A DNA stretch of 64,000 bases from Syntrophopropionicum propionicicum_A (GTDB lineage: Bacteria > Bacillota > Desulfotomaculia > Desulfotomaculales > Pelotomaculaceae). The DNA is taken from positions 1-64,000 of the forward strand of contig NZ_JBMGJC010000004.1 in assembly GCF_048984525.1 (NCBI RefSeq), in the 5' to 3' direction. Under the pieces are notes generated by a model, which had not been told where the DNA came from, made no database searches, and saw only the letters and a list, made by a program, of their open reading frames with translations. Made by a program: the position numbers and the translations under genes. Shown here in pieces: positions 25,379 through 34,256 of the stretch. The first letter of the stretch is position 1; each line of letters starts with the position of its first letter.

Positions 25379-26010
25379 AAATAAAGTGCGCCGAATTTGT
25401 TACCAGTGCGGTGAAGGCCGCTGACTACCCGGCCGGGGAGCTTCCTGAAGTTGCCCTGGCCGGGCGTTCTAATGTGGGGAAGTCTTCGCTTTTAAACAAA
25501 CTTGTCAACAGGCGTGGACTCGCCCGCACCAGCAACACTCCCGGCCGCACCCGCCTGATAAACTTTTTCAGGGTTAACGGCGATTTCCACCTTGTCGATC
25601 TGCCCGGTTACGGTTATGCTAAGGTTCCGCTGCAGGAGAAGGAAGTTTGGCGGAAAATGGTGGAGGGCTACCTGAATAGCAGGAAGAATCTAAAAGGCGT
25701 CGTGATGCTGGTAGACAGCCGCCACCCGCCCACCGCCCAGGATATTCAGATGTACGAATGGCTGAAACACCGGGGTGTGGAGGCAGCGGTCGTGGCCACC
25801 AAGGCGGATAAAAATTCCCGTTCCAGGCTGCTGCAGTCCTTGAAAACCATCCGCGCCGCCCTGCCGCTGGCGGAGGGGGACCTGCTGCTGCCTTTCTCCA
25901 GCGTAACCGGCCAGGGACGAGAAGAACTGCTTGAAATAATCGGCCGCTGGGTGGCAAGTGAGTCGCGGGACGTGAGACATGAGACGTGGGACGTGGGACG
26001 TGAGACGTGA
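25375..26010 (+). CDS. ysxC: Ribosome biogenesis GTPase YsxC/EngB
   Basis: Small GTPase needed for 50S assembly. G1 is GRSNVGKSS, G3 DLPGYG, G4 TKAD. Start ATG overlaps lon, the classical lon-ysxC pair. The family usually ends near the helix GRWVA. Here about 15 extra residues (SESRDVRHETWDVGRET) follow, encoded entirely by a run of the dispersed GACGTGAGA repeat, which also supplies the stop codon. Confidence 0.95.
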   Translation: MKIKCAEFVTSAVKAADYPAGELPEVALAGRSNVGKSSLLNKLVNRRGLARTSNTPGRTRLINFFRVNGDFHLVDLPGYGYAKVPLQEKEVWRKMVEGYLNSRKNLKGVVMLVDSRHPPTAQDIQMYEWLKHRGVEAAVVATKADKNSRSRLLQSLKTIRAALPLAEGDLLLPFSSVTGQGREELLEIIGRWVASESRDVRHETWDVGRET

Positions 26011-26020
26011 GTATATTCTG
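25958..26020 (+). repeat. GACGTGAGA-family repeat inside the ysxC end
   Basis: Four to five imperfect units (GTGAGTCGCGGGACGTGAGAC, then GGGACGTGGGACGTGAG and so on) cover the last ~50 coding bases of ysxC and its TGA, and are followed by ATATTCTGCATTCC. Near-identical trailing bases follow the copy at 59.0 kb. Confidence 0.8.
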
Positions 26021-26062
26021 CATTCCACCAGGGTCTTTTTAAAAGCAATTCCTTAAAATAGT

Positions 26063-26084
26063 AGGGCGGGTTTTAACCCGCCAA
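26063..26084. repeat. GGCGGGTTTTAACCCGCC palindrome
   Basis: A perfect 18-base palindrome with no T-run. A closely similar palindrome (TAGGGCGGGAT/ATCCCGCCCTA) occurs at 58751-58774 after leuS, so it is probably a dispersed element and not only a terminator. Confidence 0.55.
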
Positions 26085-26135
26085 CTAAAATATGATGAGG
26101 GTGAGAGAGGACTGTTCTCTGTCACCCGGTAAGAA

Positions 26136-26163
26136 TTAATCCCAGGGTTTTTTACCCTGGGAT
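26136..26163. terminator. Terminator-like hairpin
   Basis: Perfect stem AATCCCAGGG/CCCTGGGATT with loop TTTTTTA, then GTTTTG on the plus strand. It lies downstream of the minus-strand lipoprotein gene and of ysxC. Confidence 0.6.
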
Positions 26164-26182
26164 TGTTTTGTCGGCAAGCGGC

Positions 26183-26815
26183 TTATCTTGAATTTGAGTT
26201 TTCCCCGTTGGTTTCGGAGGGCGGTGTTTTCTTAGTCTGCTCAGTAGTCGTCTTGCCCTGCTCGGTTGTTGGCGCCGGTGTGGGCGCTGTTGGTGTTGTT
26301 TTTGGCTTCTGGGCGGCCGGGGCCGGAGTTTGCGTCGTTGGAGCCGGTGTTGTCGGCGCAGCCGCCGCTGCCTTGACGATCTCAAATCCGGCTCCGTTTA
26401 TCGTCCTGTTGGGCGGGTTCAGGCTTATCGCCGTAACCTGGCCGCCTTTTTCGCCCTCCTTGAGATCCACGTATTTGCCCTTGACCTCAATCAATATAAA
26501 ATCCTGCGCTGGGACCTTTTGAATAACGTCTGTAATCTCAACTTTGTATTTTGTGTTTTCCCCAACACTGGCGAGGATATAGTTGGTACCGTTGACTTGG
26601 GCCCAGGTCGCCGCCTCCCTCTTGGAGATGTCTGAGGCGATATTTTTTATCACGTCAGGCGCTTTATTTAAGTCGACCGGGCTAAAACCTAACTTTGATG
26701 TCTCGGGGACCACCGAGGGCGTGGGTTCTGGTGCCGGCGCCGGCTGCTGCAAGGCTGAACAGCCGGCGCAGAGGCTGAGACACAGCAGCAGCGTAATAAT
26801 CAATATTTTTCGCAT
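26183..26815 (-). CDS. Lipoprotein with Pro/Thr/Ala-rich tail
   Basis: A 210-residue secreted lipoprotein. The signal ends in the lipobox CAGC (Cys19). A Pro-rich linker (QQPAPAPEPTPSV) precedes a compact domain of about 100 residues (LGFSPVDLNKAPDVIKNIAS to SLNPPNRTINGAGFEIV). From ~150 the chain is low-complexity Ala/Pro/Thr/Gln repeats, probably wall-spanning. No family recognised. Monocistronic. Confidence 0.7.
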   Translation of the reverse strand: MRKILIITLLLCLSLCAGCSALQQPAPAPEPTPSVVPETSKLGFSPVDLNKAPDVIKNIASDISKREAATWAQVNGTNYILASVGENTKYKVEITDVIQKVPAQDFILIEVKGKYVDLKEGEKGGQVTAISLNPPNRTINGAGFEIVKAAAAAPTTPAPTTQTPAPAAQKPKTTPTAPTPAPTTEQGKTTTEQTKKTPPSETNGENSNSR

Positions 26816-26874
26816 TTTTGATACCTCCGTTGTTTTTTAATATTGTTTTCTGCCCCGGCTCAATTAATACATAA

Positions 26875-26901
26875 TAAAAAACCCCCGCCTTTTGCGGAGG
26901 C
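26875..26901 (-). terminator. Terminator of the substrate-binding protein gene
   Basis: On the minus strand CCTCCGC, loop AAAAG, GCGGGGG is followed by TTTTTTATT. Confidence 0.8.
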
Positions 26902-26907
26902 TGGCTG

Positions 26908-27981
26908 TTACCTGCCGAAAATACGTTGGAAAATGTTCTCTTTCTTCTCATCCTCGGGCATGTAAACCACGGTTTGCACAGCGTTCAGGGCAAAATCGTT
27001 AATAACGATCGATTCATAGGGGACCGAACCGGCGATTTCCCCGGAATTTTTTGCCGCTCTGTGAAATCTTTCGTATGATTCCTCCGGTATAACCGGGTTG
27101 GCGGCCCAAACCCCCAGTGACTGGTAGCGCTGGATCGACTTCAGCAGCACTGTTTGATCAAGGTTTGGGAATGAAACGGCGGCGGCTTCCGCTGCTTCCT
27201 CGGCGCTGTGCTTGCTCATCCACAGCTGTGCTTTATAAATTGCGTTGGTGAATTTCTGGAACATTTCGGGGTTTGATTCGATGTTTGAGGGCATGGCGGC
27301 GTAGGCCGTGACTGCCATATCCCCGGCGGCGCTGCCGACTGAGGCGACAACCCGGCCATAGCCATTAAATTCGGCAAGAGATGCTTCTGGCTCCAGCATT
27401 TGAATGTAGTTGCCTGTACCGGCACGAAAGGCGGCCGTCCGGAGGTTGTCGGGGATATTATAATATATGGTTACTTCCCTGTAGGGAGGCAGGCCGTGAT
27501 TTTTTAAAACATCTTCAAGGGCTATTTCCGAGCTGTCATCATGTGAACCGCCGATGATGGTTTTGTGCTTCAGGTTCTGCCACTGAAAACCTTCCGTATC
27601 CTGCCTGGCCAGGAGCAGGGAGCCGTCCCGGGCTGCCGCCACGGCAAATATCTTCGGTTGGGGGAATTTTGAAGCTGGGTTAAACATTATTTTCTGCAAG
27701 CCGCAGATAACTATGTCCGCCCTGCCGTCTGCCAGCGCGTTGCGTATGGCTTCGGGGCTTGTTGCGCTGATTGTCACGTTTAGGTTCTGTTCCTTAAAAA
27801 AACCGAGGTTTTGAGCCAGGTACTGGGGCAGGTAATAGGGTGAACGCAGAGATTCCAAAACCCTTACTGTGTGGATTTGTTCTACCACAGCCGGTTTTTT
27901 GACGCTGTGAACTACAGCGGCAATAGAAACGGCCCCCAAAAAAATAAGGATTGCAATTATTATTTTAGTCCTGGACTGCAA
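26908..27981 (-). CDS. NMT1/SsuA-like ABC substrate-binding protein, orphan
   Basis: A 357-residue periplasmic-binding-type protein with an N-terminal membrane anchor (IIIAILIFLGAVSIAAVV) and no lipobox. SPYYLPQYLAQNLGFFKEQNL is the start typical of the SsuA/ThiY/NMT1 branch that binds sulfonates, pyrimidines or similar compounds. No permease or ATPase gene is near, so the partner lies elsewhere or the protein acts as a sensor. TTG at 27981 is chosen because GGAGG sits at proper spacing; the frame's first TTG at 27987 is too close to it. Confidence 0.8.
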   Translation of the reverse strand: MQSRTKIIIAILIFLGAVSIAAVVHSVKKPAVVEQIHTVRVLESLRSPYYLPQYLAQNLGFFKEQNLNVTISATSPEAIRNALADGRADIVICGLQKIMFNPASKFPQPKIFAVAAARDGSLLLARQDTEGFQWQNLKHKTIIGGSHDDSSEIALEDVLKNHGLPPYREVTIYYNIPDNLRTAAFRAGTGNYIQMLEPEASLAEFNGYGRVVASVGSAAGDMAVTAYAAMPSNIESNPEMFQKFTNAIYKAQLWMSKHSAEEAAEAAAVSFPNLDQTVLLKSIQRYQSLGVWAANPVIPEESYERFHRAAKNSGEIAGSVPYESIVINDFALNAVQTVVYMPEDEKKENIFQRIFGR

Positions 27982-28133
27982 AGACAACCCCTCCCATTCC
28001 CTTATCTTTTTTAAATTACTATTTCAGGCAAAAAGTTTTGATGCTAATGCTTGTATCGAAAAACAAAGGCAATATTTGCATAATATGGCAGACAAAGCAT
28101 AGTATAAAATATAAGCCAAAAGGAGGTGTCGGT

Positions 28134-28589
28134 TTGAAGCGGGTTACTTTTGTGCACTGGTCCAAACACCAGGCGCCCGTTTTTAGAAGATTCAGATCCG
28201 GGGCGGTGCTGTTTGGCCTGGCCTGGGCCCTGGGGGTGACTTTTGCCGCCTGCGTCTTAATGTTTGCCTGGGTTGTTCTTTCCTCGGGACCGGTGTATAA
28301 CTTCAGTATTTTTGTCATAGCAGGCTCCATTTTTGGTGCTGTTACCGGCGGCGCCGTCTGCGGCAGGGCGGCGGGGTCAATGGGGCTGGCGCACGGCTTT
28401 TTGGTGGGCTTGATATATGGCCTGCTGCTGGCTGTATTATTTTTCACCGGCAGCACTGAAAGCTTCAGCGCAGCCGAACTGATTGCGCGGGCGCTGATGC
28501 TGGGAATTGCGGGCTCCATAGGCGGCCTTTTAGGCGTTAATTCGCATATCAGGAAAAGGCTTCCCGCCAGGGAGCGGCCATATCTTTAA
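28134..28589 (+). CDS. TIGR04086-like membrane protein
   Basis: A 151-residue protein with four membrane helices, Gly/Ala-rich, of the type annotated as TIGR04086 in spore-forming clostridia; function unknown. TTG at 28134 directly follows AAAGGAGGTGTCGGT, which overrules the longer open frame from 28038. It diverges from the substrate-binding gene. Confidence 0.65.
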   Translation: MKRVTFVHWSKHQAPVFRRFRSGAVLFGLAWALGVTFAACVLMFAWVVLSSGPVYNFSIFVIAGSIFGAVTGGAVCGRAAGSMGLAHGFLVGLIYGLLLAVLFFTGSTESFSAAELIARALMLGIAGSIGGLLGVNSHIRKRLPARERPYL

Positions 28590-28649
28590 ATGAGCAAAAA
28601 ATTAAAACAAATAGACAGGATTAACGGGATTTCAAATTGTTTAAGCATT

Positions 28650-28690
28650 AACCCCGGGTCTTATTAGAAGGATCTGGGGTTTATTAATTG
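28650..28690 (+). terminator. Terminator after the TIGR04086-like gene
   Basis: Stem AACCCC(GGGTC)/(GATCT)GGGGTT with a ten-base loop, followed by TATTAATT. An AGGATTAAC-type dispersed repeat (ACAGGATTAACGGGATT) lies just before it at 28615-28631. Confidence 0.5.
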
Positions 28691-28763
28691 CCGAGTAACT
28701 ATAAAGAAGGGTTTAAAAGCAGATATTTATAGTGTTTTCCACGGGTGAAGGGCCCTATTTCGG

Positions 28764-28792
28764 TTGACACAGCCTCCCAAAATCTTTATTAT
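28764..28792 (+). promoter_or_regulatory. SigA promoter of the valS leader
   Basis: TTGACA (28764-28769), 17-base spacer, TATTAT (28787-28792). Transcription should start near 28799, just before the T-box leader. Confidence 0.8.
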
Positions 28793-28799
28793 ATTTTGT

Positions 28800-29137
28800 A
28801 AGTTATATTTAACGGCTGTGAAAGGGAGGGGAAGGTTCCCCGGGTATAATTTGGGTTGTTAGAGAGGAAACCCAAGGCTGCAAGGTTTCCTGCCCGCGCC
28901 TGTTCCTGTCGCCCCGGAGCTCCAGCGCTGAAAGCACAGTAAGCGCCGGCGGGTTTTGCCCGTTACAGCATGAATAATAGAGCCGCCAGTTAAAATGTTA
29001 GAAATGAGACGCGGGACGTAAGGAGCTAAGTAAGCTGCTGAAGATTAGTCCCGGCGGGCATTTTAAAGTTAGCTGGAATCAGGGTGGTACCGCGGACGAA
29101 TCCCTCGTCCGTCCTTGGAGACGGAGGGGATTTTTTT
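28800..29137 (+). promoter_or_regulatory. T-box riboswitch controlling valS
   Basis: Leader RNA that senses uncharged tRNA-Val. The distal Stem I part is AGAGAGGAAACCC...AAGGTTTCC. The likely specifier is GTC (28908-28910), placed by aligning GTCGCCCCGGAGCT here with CTCGCCTCTGAGCT in the leuS leader. The T-box core AGGGTGGTACCGCGG is at 29081-29095 and the terminator (TCCCTCGTCCGTC paired with GACGGAGGGGA, then seven T) at 29099-29137. The linker stem before the T-box holds an insertion with a GACGTGAG-type repeat (29004-29020). Confidence 0.93.
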
Positions 29138-29162
29138 ATTAATTATTGGAGGGGTGGAATCA

Positions 29163-31808
29163 TTGTTTAAATCTGATATGCCTTCTACTTACGACCCCCG
29201 GTTGGTCGAGGAGAAAAGGTACAGGCACTGGGAAGAAAGCGGGTTTTTCCATACTGTTGTAAACGCCGGGCAGGAACCGTTTTGTATAGTAATGCCCCCG
29301 CCGAATATAACCGGGCAGCTGCACATGGGGCATGCCCTGGACAATACCCTGCAGGATATCCTGACCCGCTGGCGCAGGATGCAGGGATATAACGCGCTGT
29401 GGCTGCCGGGTACGGACCACGCCGGTATAGCGACCCAGGCCAAGGTTGAAGAAAACCTGGCCAAAGAAGGCGTTTCCCGTTACGACATCGGCCGCGAGGA
29501 GTTTTTGAAAAATGTCTGGTCCTGGAAGGAAAAGTACGGCGACAGGATCACCACCCAGCTGCGCAGGCTGGGCGCCTCCTGCGACTGGCAGCGGGAGCGC
29601 TTCACCATGGACGAGGGGTGCTCTGAAGCGGTCCTGGAGGTCTTCATCAAACTTTATGAGCGGGGATTAATATACAGGGACTATTATATTACAAACTGGT
29701 GCCCCAAGTGCCATACCACCATTTCCGACATCGAGGTGGAACACCTTGACCAGCCGGGGCATTTTTATCATATCAGGTATCCTTTTAAAGACGGCAGCGG
29801 AGATGTGGTCCTGGCAACCACCCGCCCGGAAACAATGCTGGGCGACGTGGCGGTGGCGGTACACCCGGGCGACGAGCGCTACCGGGACCTGGTGGGAAAA
29901 ATACTGGTCCTGCCCCTGGTGGGACGGGAGATGCCGGTTATAACCGATGAATATGTAGATCCCTCCTTTGGCACCGGGGTTGTGAAGATAACACCCGCCC
30001 ATGACCCCAACGACTTTGAGGTGGGCAGGAGGCATAACCTGCCCCAGGTTGCTGTAATTGATAAGGAAGGAAAGATGAATAAAGAAGCCGGGCCGCGGTA
30101 TCAAGGCCTCGACCGCTATGAATGCCGCAAGAAGATCGTGCGGGATTTAAAAGCCGAAGGCTTCCTGGTCAAGACTGAAGATCACTCACACGCGGTCGGC
30201 CACTGCTATCGCTGCAGCACTGTCATCGAACCGATGCTTTCCCGCCAGTGGTTTGTCAAGATGAAGCCCCTGGCCAAGCCTGCTATAGACGCCGTAAAAG
30301 AGGGACGGATCAGGTTTATTCCTGAGCGTTTCACCAAAATCTACCTGAACTGGATGGAAAACATACGTGACTGGTGCATTTCCCGCCAGCTGTGGTGGGG
30401 GCACCGCATTCCGGTTTGGTACTGCCGGGACTGTGAAGAGATGGTCGCCTCCAGGGGACCCGTAGCCAAATGTGCCAGGTGCGGGGGTACAGCCATGGAG
30501 CAGGACCCCGATGTGCTGGATACCTGGTTTTCTTCGGCCCTTTGGCCGTTTTCCACGTTGGGCTGGCCGCATAAGACCCTGGACCTGGCCTATTACTACC
30601 CGACCACGGTATTGGTGACCGGGAGGGATATTATCTTTTTCTGGGTAGCTCGGATGATTTTTTCCGGACTGGCGTTTATGAACGAGGTCCCGTTCCGCGA
30701 TGTCTTTATCCACGGGCTGGTTATGGACGCCCTGGGCAGGAAAATGAGCAAATCTCTTGGCAACGGGGTAGACCCCATCGATGTAATCGAGTCTCACGGG
30801 GCCGACAGCCTGCGCTTCATGCTGGTCACAGGCAACACTCCCGGCAACGACCTGCGCTTTCATTTTGAAAGGCTTGAAGGGGCCCGCAACTTTGCCAACA
30901 AACTGTGGAACGCGTCACGGTTCACCCTGATGAACCTTGAGGATTATAACCCGGAGGAAAAACCAGGCCCTTTAAACCTGGCGGACCGCTGGATCATCAG
31001 CCGCTGCCAGTCCGCGATAAAAGAGACGACCCGGTTCCTGGAGGCATACGAGCTGGGCGAAGCGGCCAGGGTGTTGTATGAATTCATCTGGAACGAATTC
31101 TGCGACTGGTACATTGAGCTGGCCAAGCCAAGGCTTTATGGAAAAACCACCCCTTCAGACAGGTATACGGCTCAAAGCGTCCTGTCCTCTGTTTTAAAAG
31201 GAGTGCTGGAACTGCTGCACCCGTTTATGCCTTTTATTACGGAAGAAATCTGGCAGCACCTGCCCGCCCACGGGATCACCATCATGCGGGCTCCCTGGCC
31301 CGCGGCACGTGAGGACCTTGTGGATTTGGAAGCAGAACACGAAATGGAAATACTGATGGAAGTGACCAAGGCTATCCGCCATATCCGCGGAGAGATGAAC
31401 GTGCCGCCGGGCCGTAAGGCTGACGTATTGTTAACGGCGCCGGATAATACCAGGTCAATAATAGAAAAAAATATGGATTATATAGAAGGCCTGGCCAACG
31501 CCAGCGTCAAGGCCTATGCCGGGCTGGACAAAGCGCCGGAGCAGGCGGCTCACGCCGTGACCAAAGGGGTGGAGGTCTTTGTCCCCCTGAAAGGGCTGAT
31601 CGACGTGGATAAAGAGGTAGCCCGCCAGGAAAAAGAACTGTCGCTAGTGGAGAAGGACCTGGCCCGGGTACGCGGCAAGCTCGGTAACCCCGGGTTTTTG
31701 GGGAAAGCCCCGGCTGATGTTATTGAGAAGGAAAGGGCCAAGGAGGAAGAGCTGTCCGGCAAACAGTCGGCCATCAAAGAAAGGCTGGCCATGCTGAAGG
31801 GAAAATAA
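29163..31808 (+). CDS. valS: Valyl-tRNA synthetase
   Basis: Class Ia synthetase of 881 residues from TTG 29163, which lies eight bases after GGAGGGG; ATG at 29178 is an alternative. HMGH in ITGQLHMGHALDN is the HIGH motif and KMSKSLGN the KMSKS loop. The editing domain (TTRPETMLGDVAV) and the C-terminal coiled-coil arm (DKEVARQEKELSLVEKDL) are present. Controlled by the upstream T-box. A longer frame from 29115 would start inside the terminator and is rejected. Confidence 0.98.
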   Translation: MFKSDMPSTYDPRLVEEKRYRHWEESGFFHTVVNAGQEPFCIVMPPPNITGQLHMGHALDNTLQDILTRWRRMQGYNALWLPGTDHAGIATQAKVEENLAKEGVSRYDIGREEFLKNVWSWKEKYGDRITTQLRRLGASCDWQRERFTMDEGCSEAVLEVFIKLYERGLIYRDYYITNWCPKCHTTISDIEVEHLDQPGHFYHIRYPFKDGSGDVVLATTRPETMLGDVAVAVHPGDERYRDLVGKILVLPLVGREMPVITDEYVDPSFGTGVVKITPAHDPNDFEVGRRHNLPQVAVIDKEGKMNKEAGPRYQGLDRYECRKKIVRDLKAEGFLVKTEDHSHAVGHCYRCSTVIEPMLSRQWFVKMKPLAKPAIDAVKEGRIRFIPERFTKIYLNWMENIRDWCISRQLWWGHRIPVWYCRDCEEMVASRGPVAKCARCGGTAMEQDPDVLDTWFSSALWPFSTLGWPHKTLDLAYYYPTTVLVTGRDIIFFWVARMIFSGLAFMNEVPFRDVFIHGLVMDALGRKMSKSLGNGVDPIDVIESHGADSLRFMLVTGNTPGNDLRFHFERLEGARNFANKLWNASRFTLMNLEDYNPEEKPGPLNLADRWIISRCQSAIKETTRFLEAYELGEAARVLYEFIWNEFCDWYIELAKPRLYGKTTPSDRYTAQSVLSSVLKGVLELLHPFMPFITEEIWQHLPAHGITIMRAPWPAAREDLVDLEAEHEMEILMEVTKAIRHIRGEMNVPPGRKADVLLTAPDNTRSIIEKNMDYIEGLANASVKAYAGLDKAPEQAAHAVTKGVEVFVPLKGLIDVDKEVARQEKELSLVEKDLARVRGKLGNPGFLGKAPADVIEKERAKEEELSGKQSAIKERLAMLKGK

Positions 31809-31897
31809 AGCTAAACTGGAATATTCCCATGGAGTGTGCTAGGTTCTGAAGCCTGAAAAATTACTATAGCGGCGTATATTTATAAGGGGCCATAAAT

Positions 31898-33193
31898 ATG
31901 AACTTCGACGAAGCGATGGATTATCTGAGGGGCTTGACCAAGTTCGGCATTAACCTGGGACTTGGCCGTATCGAAGAGCTTTTGAAAAGGCTGGGCGACC
32001 CGCACCGGAGCGGGCTGAATATTGTCCACATAGGCGGGACAAACGGCAAGGGCTCCACCACGGCCATGCTGTCTGAAATCATGAGTGAGGCGGGGTACCG
32101 GGTTGGCGCCTTTACCTCGCCCCACCTCCATTCTTACACTGAAAGATACAGGATAAACGGTGCGCGGATAAAACCGGAAAGGGCTGCCGCGCTGCTGACA
32201 GAACTCCGTCCTCACCTGGACGCCATGGTGGCGGAAGGACACGAACATCCAACTGAGTTTGAGGTCGGCACAGCCCTGGCTTTTTTGTATTTTTCCAGGG
32301 AAAAAGTGGACTGCCTGCTGCTCGAAGTCGGGCTGGGAGGGGCCATCGATTCAACAAACGTGGCCCCTTCAGTACTGTCGGTGATAACAAATGTGGCCAT
32401 GGACCACATGGACTACCTGGGCCATACGATCAAGGAGATAGCGGCTGTAAAGGCAGGTATTATAAAGCCAGGAACACCGGTAGTGACCGCCGCGGCCGGG
32501 GAAGGGCTGCAGGTTATCGAAAAGGTCTGCGGTGAGAAAGGATGCCGGCTGACCAGGGTTGGGCAGGAGCTGACCTGGGAGCCCATATCACATTCACTCA
32601 GCGGCCAGAGCTTTTCCGTTACCGGGCAAAAAGGGTTATACGAGAACTTAACAATAAAACTGCTCGGCAGGCACCAGCTGGTAAATGCCGTGACTGCGAT
32701 TGCGGCGGCGGAAAATCTAAGTGATACAGGCATGCCGGTTAATGCCGGGGCGGTATATAAAGGGTTGGCGTCGGCACTATGGCCAGGCAGGCTTGAGATC
32801 TTTAATCGCAAAACTCTTACAATCATCGACGGCGCGCATAACTTTGAAGGAGCCAGGAGCCTTAAGCAGGCGCTGGAGGATTACTTTCCGGACAAAAACA
32901 TTGTCCTGGTGATGGGTATGCTGGCCGACAAGGAGCGTGCGCGCGTGGTGGGAGAACTTGTTCCCGGCGCCAGGGCTGTAGTTGTGACCAGGCCTGACAG
33001 CCCCAGGTCAGGTGACTGGCGGCATCTGGCCGAGTTAGCCGGCCGGTACGCCGCTGATATTTACCTGGAGGAAGACGTAGGTGAGGCTTTAAATAAAGCT
33101 GGAACCCTGGCCGGGCCCAAGGACCTGGTATGTGTAACCGGCTCTCTCTATATGGTGGCGGAAGCACGGGAGAGGCTGCTTCAACAGGAATAA
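31898..33193 (+). CDS. folC: Bifunctional folylpolyglutamate/dihydrofolate synthase
   Basis: 431-residue Mur-ligase-like enzyme that adds glutamate to folates. GGTNGKGST is the ATP loop; the TSPHLHSYTERYRING segment binds the folate; TIIDGAHNFEG is the C-terminal domain hallmark. ATG at 31898, 89 bases after valS. Confidence 0.95.
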   Translation: MNFDEAMDYLRGLTKFGINLGLGRIEELLKRLGDPHRSGLNIVHIGGTNGKGSTTAMLSEIMSEAGYRVGAFTSPHLHSYTERYRINGARIKPERAAALLTELRPHLDAMVAEGHEHPTEFEVGTALAFLYFSREKVDCLLLEVGLGGAIDSTNVAPSVLSVITNVAMDHMDYLGHTIKEIAAVKAGIIKPGTPVVTAAAGEGLQVIEKVCGEKGCRLTRVGQELTWEPISHSLSGQSFSVTGQKGLYENLTIKLLGRHQLVNAVTAIAAAENLSDTGMPVNAGAVYKGLASALWPGRLEIFNRKTLTIIDGAHNFEGARSLKQALEDYFPDKNIVLVMGMLADKERARVVGELVPGARAVVVTRPDSPRSGDWRHLAELAGRYAADIYLEEDVGEALNKAGTLAGPKDLVCVTGSLYMVAEARERLLQQE

Positions 33194-33345
33194 GATTATG
33201 GCATTATTGGGTTAGTATACGAAATCTGACATAATTTTAAAATTTTCTCCACAGCTTGTCATAAAATGCTTAAGATGATAAACTGTATTAGATATGCGGC
33301 GCATTTTTTTTTCAATAGGGAATCCTTTTGATTCAGGTGAAATTT

Positions 33346-33603
33346 ATGGCTAAGGGTTTTAAGAGTTATGGGAGCAGCTGGGTACTGGTTCTGCTGATAC
33401 TGATAGGGGGACTCACCGGCAGTGCCGTTGGGGACGCGCTGTCGCAGGTGCTGCCCTGGTTGAAGTCAACTTCGTTAATAGGATTAAAGCCCTCTACCCT
33501 GGACCTCAGGTTTTTGAACATAACATTTGGCTTTACTTTTGCCCTTGGTCCCCTTACCGCACTAGGCATGATCCTTGGCTATGTCGTTTATCGCAGGATA
33601 TGA
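33346..33603 (+). CDS. DUF4321 small membrane protein
   Basis: An 85-residue protein with two membrane helices (WVLVLLILIGGLTGSAVG and the C-terminal LGPLTALGMILGYVVYRRI). This arrangement matches DUF4321, usually found beside maf and radC in this group. ATG at 33346 follows AGGTG; an upstream TTG is less likely. Function unknown. Confidence 0.8.
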   Translation: MAKGFKSYGSSWVLVLLILIGGLTGSAVGDALSQVLPWLKSTSLIGLKPSTLDLRFLNITFGFTFALGPLTALGMILGYVVYRRI

Positions 33604-33607
33604 TACA

Positions 33608-34183
33608 GTGAAAAAACTAATTCTTGCCTCCTCGTCGCCCCGCCGGGCGGAACTGCTGAAACAAATAGGTTTAAATTTTGAGATAAGGGTTGGCTGTGTG
33701 GACGAGCCCCTGCTGCCTGGCTTGAGCCCGCCGGAACTGGTTGAATGCCTGGCGGAGAGAAAAGCCGCGGCAGTTGCCCGGGATTTGAATGACGGTATAG
33801 TTATCGCCGCCGATACTGTGGTGGTATGGCAGGGGCAGGTTTTAGGCAAACCTCTGAACGGGGAAGAAGCGTTTGACATGCTTTCCAGGCTGCAGGGCAG
33901 CGCCCACGAGGTGTTAACCGGAGTAGCCCTGATCGACGCCCGCAGCGGGAAAGTCCTGGTGGAGCATGAGAAAACAAGGGTTTTTTTCAGAGCCATGGAG
34001 GACGAGGAAATCGGCCGCTACGTGGCTTCCGGAGAACCTTTGGATAAAGCCGGATCATATGGCGTACAAGGTCTGGCGGCAATTTTTATAAAGCGGCTGG
34101 AAGGGTGTTACACCAACGTGGTTGGCCTCCCCCTGGCCAGGCTTGCACAAATGCTCAAAGTATTCGGTTATAAGGTTCTTTAG
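33608..34183 (+). CDS. maf: Maf-family nucleotide pyrophosphatase
   Basis: A 191-residue Maf protein, a house-cleaning phosphatase for dTTP/UTP or modified nucleotides. N-terminal LILASSSPRRAELL, AADTVVVWQGQVLGKP and DKAGSYGVQGLAA are the conserved blocks. GTG at 33608 places the first strand normally; the frame opens earlier inside the DUF4321 gene. Confidence 0.94.
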   Translation: MKKLILASSSPRRAELLKQIGLNFEIRVGCVDEPLLPGLSPPELVECLAERKAAAVARDLNDGIVIAADTVVVWQGQVLGKPLNGEEAFDMLSRLQGSAHEVLTGVALIDARSGKVLVEHEKTRVFFRAMEDEEIGRYVASGEPLDKAGSYGVQGLAAIFIKRLEGCYTNVVGLPLARLAQMLKVFGYKVL

Positions 34184-34256
34184 AAATTTTCACAACAAAA
34201 TATAAGGTCTTTTAACCCTGTAAATCCCGTGAATTTTTTTTTTGGAGCTGGTGATA

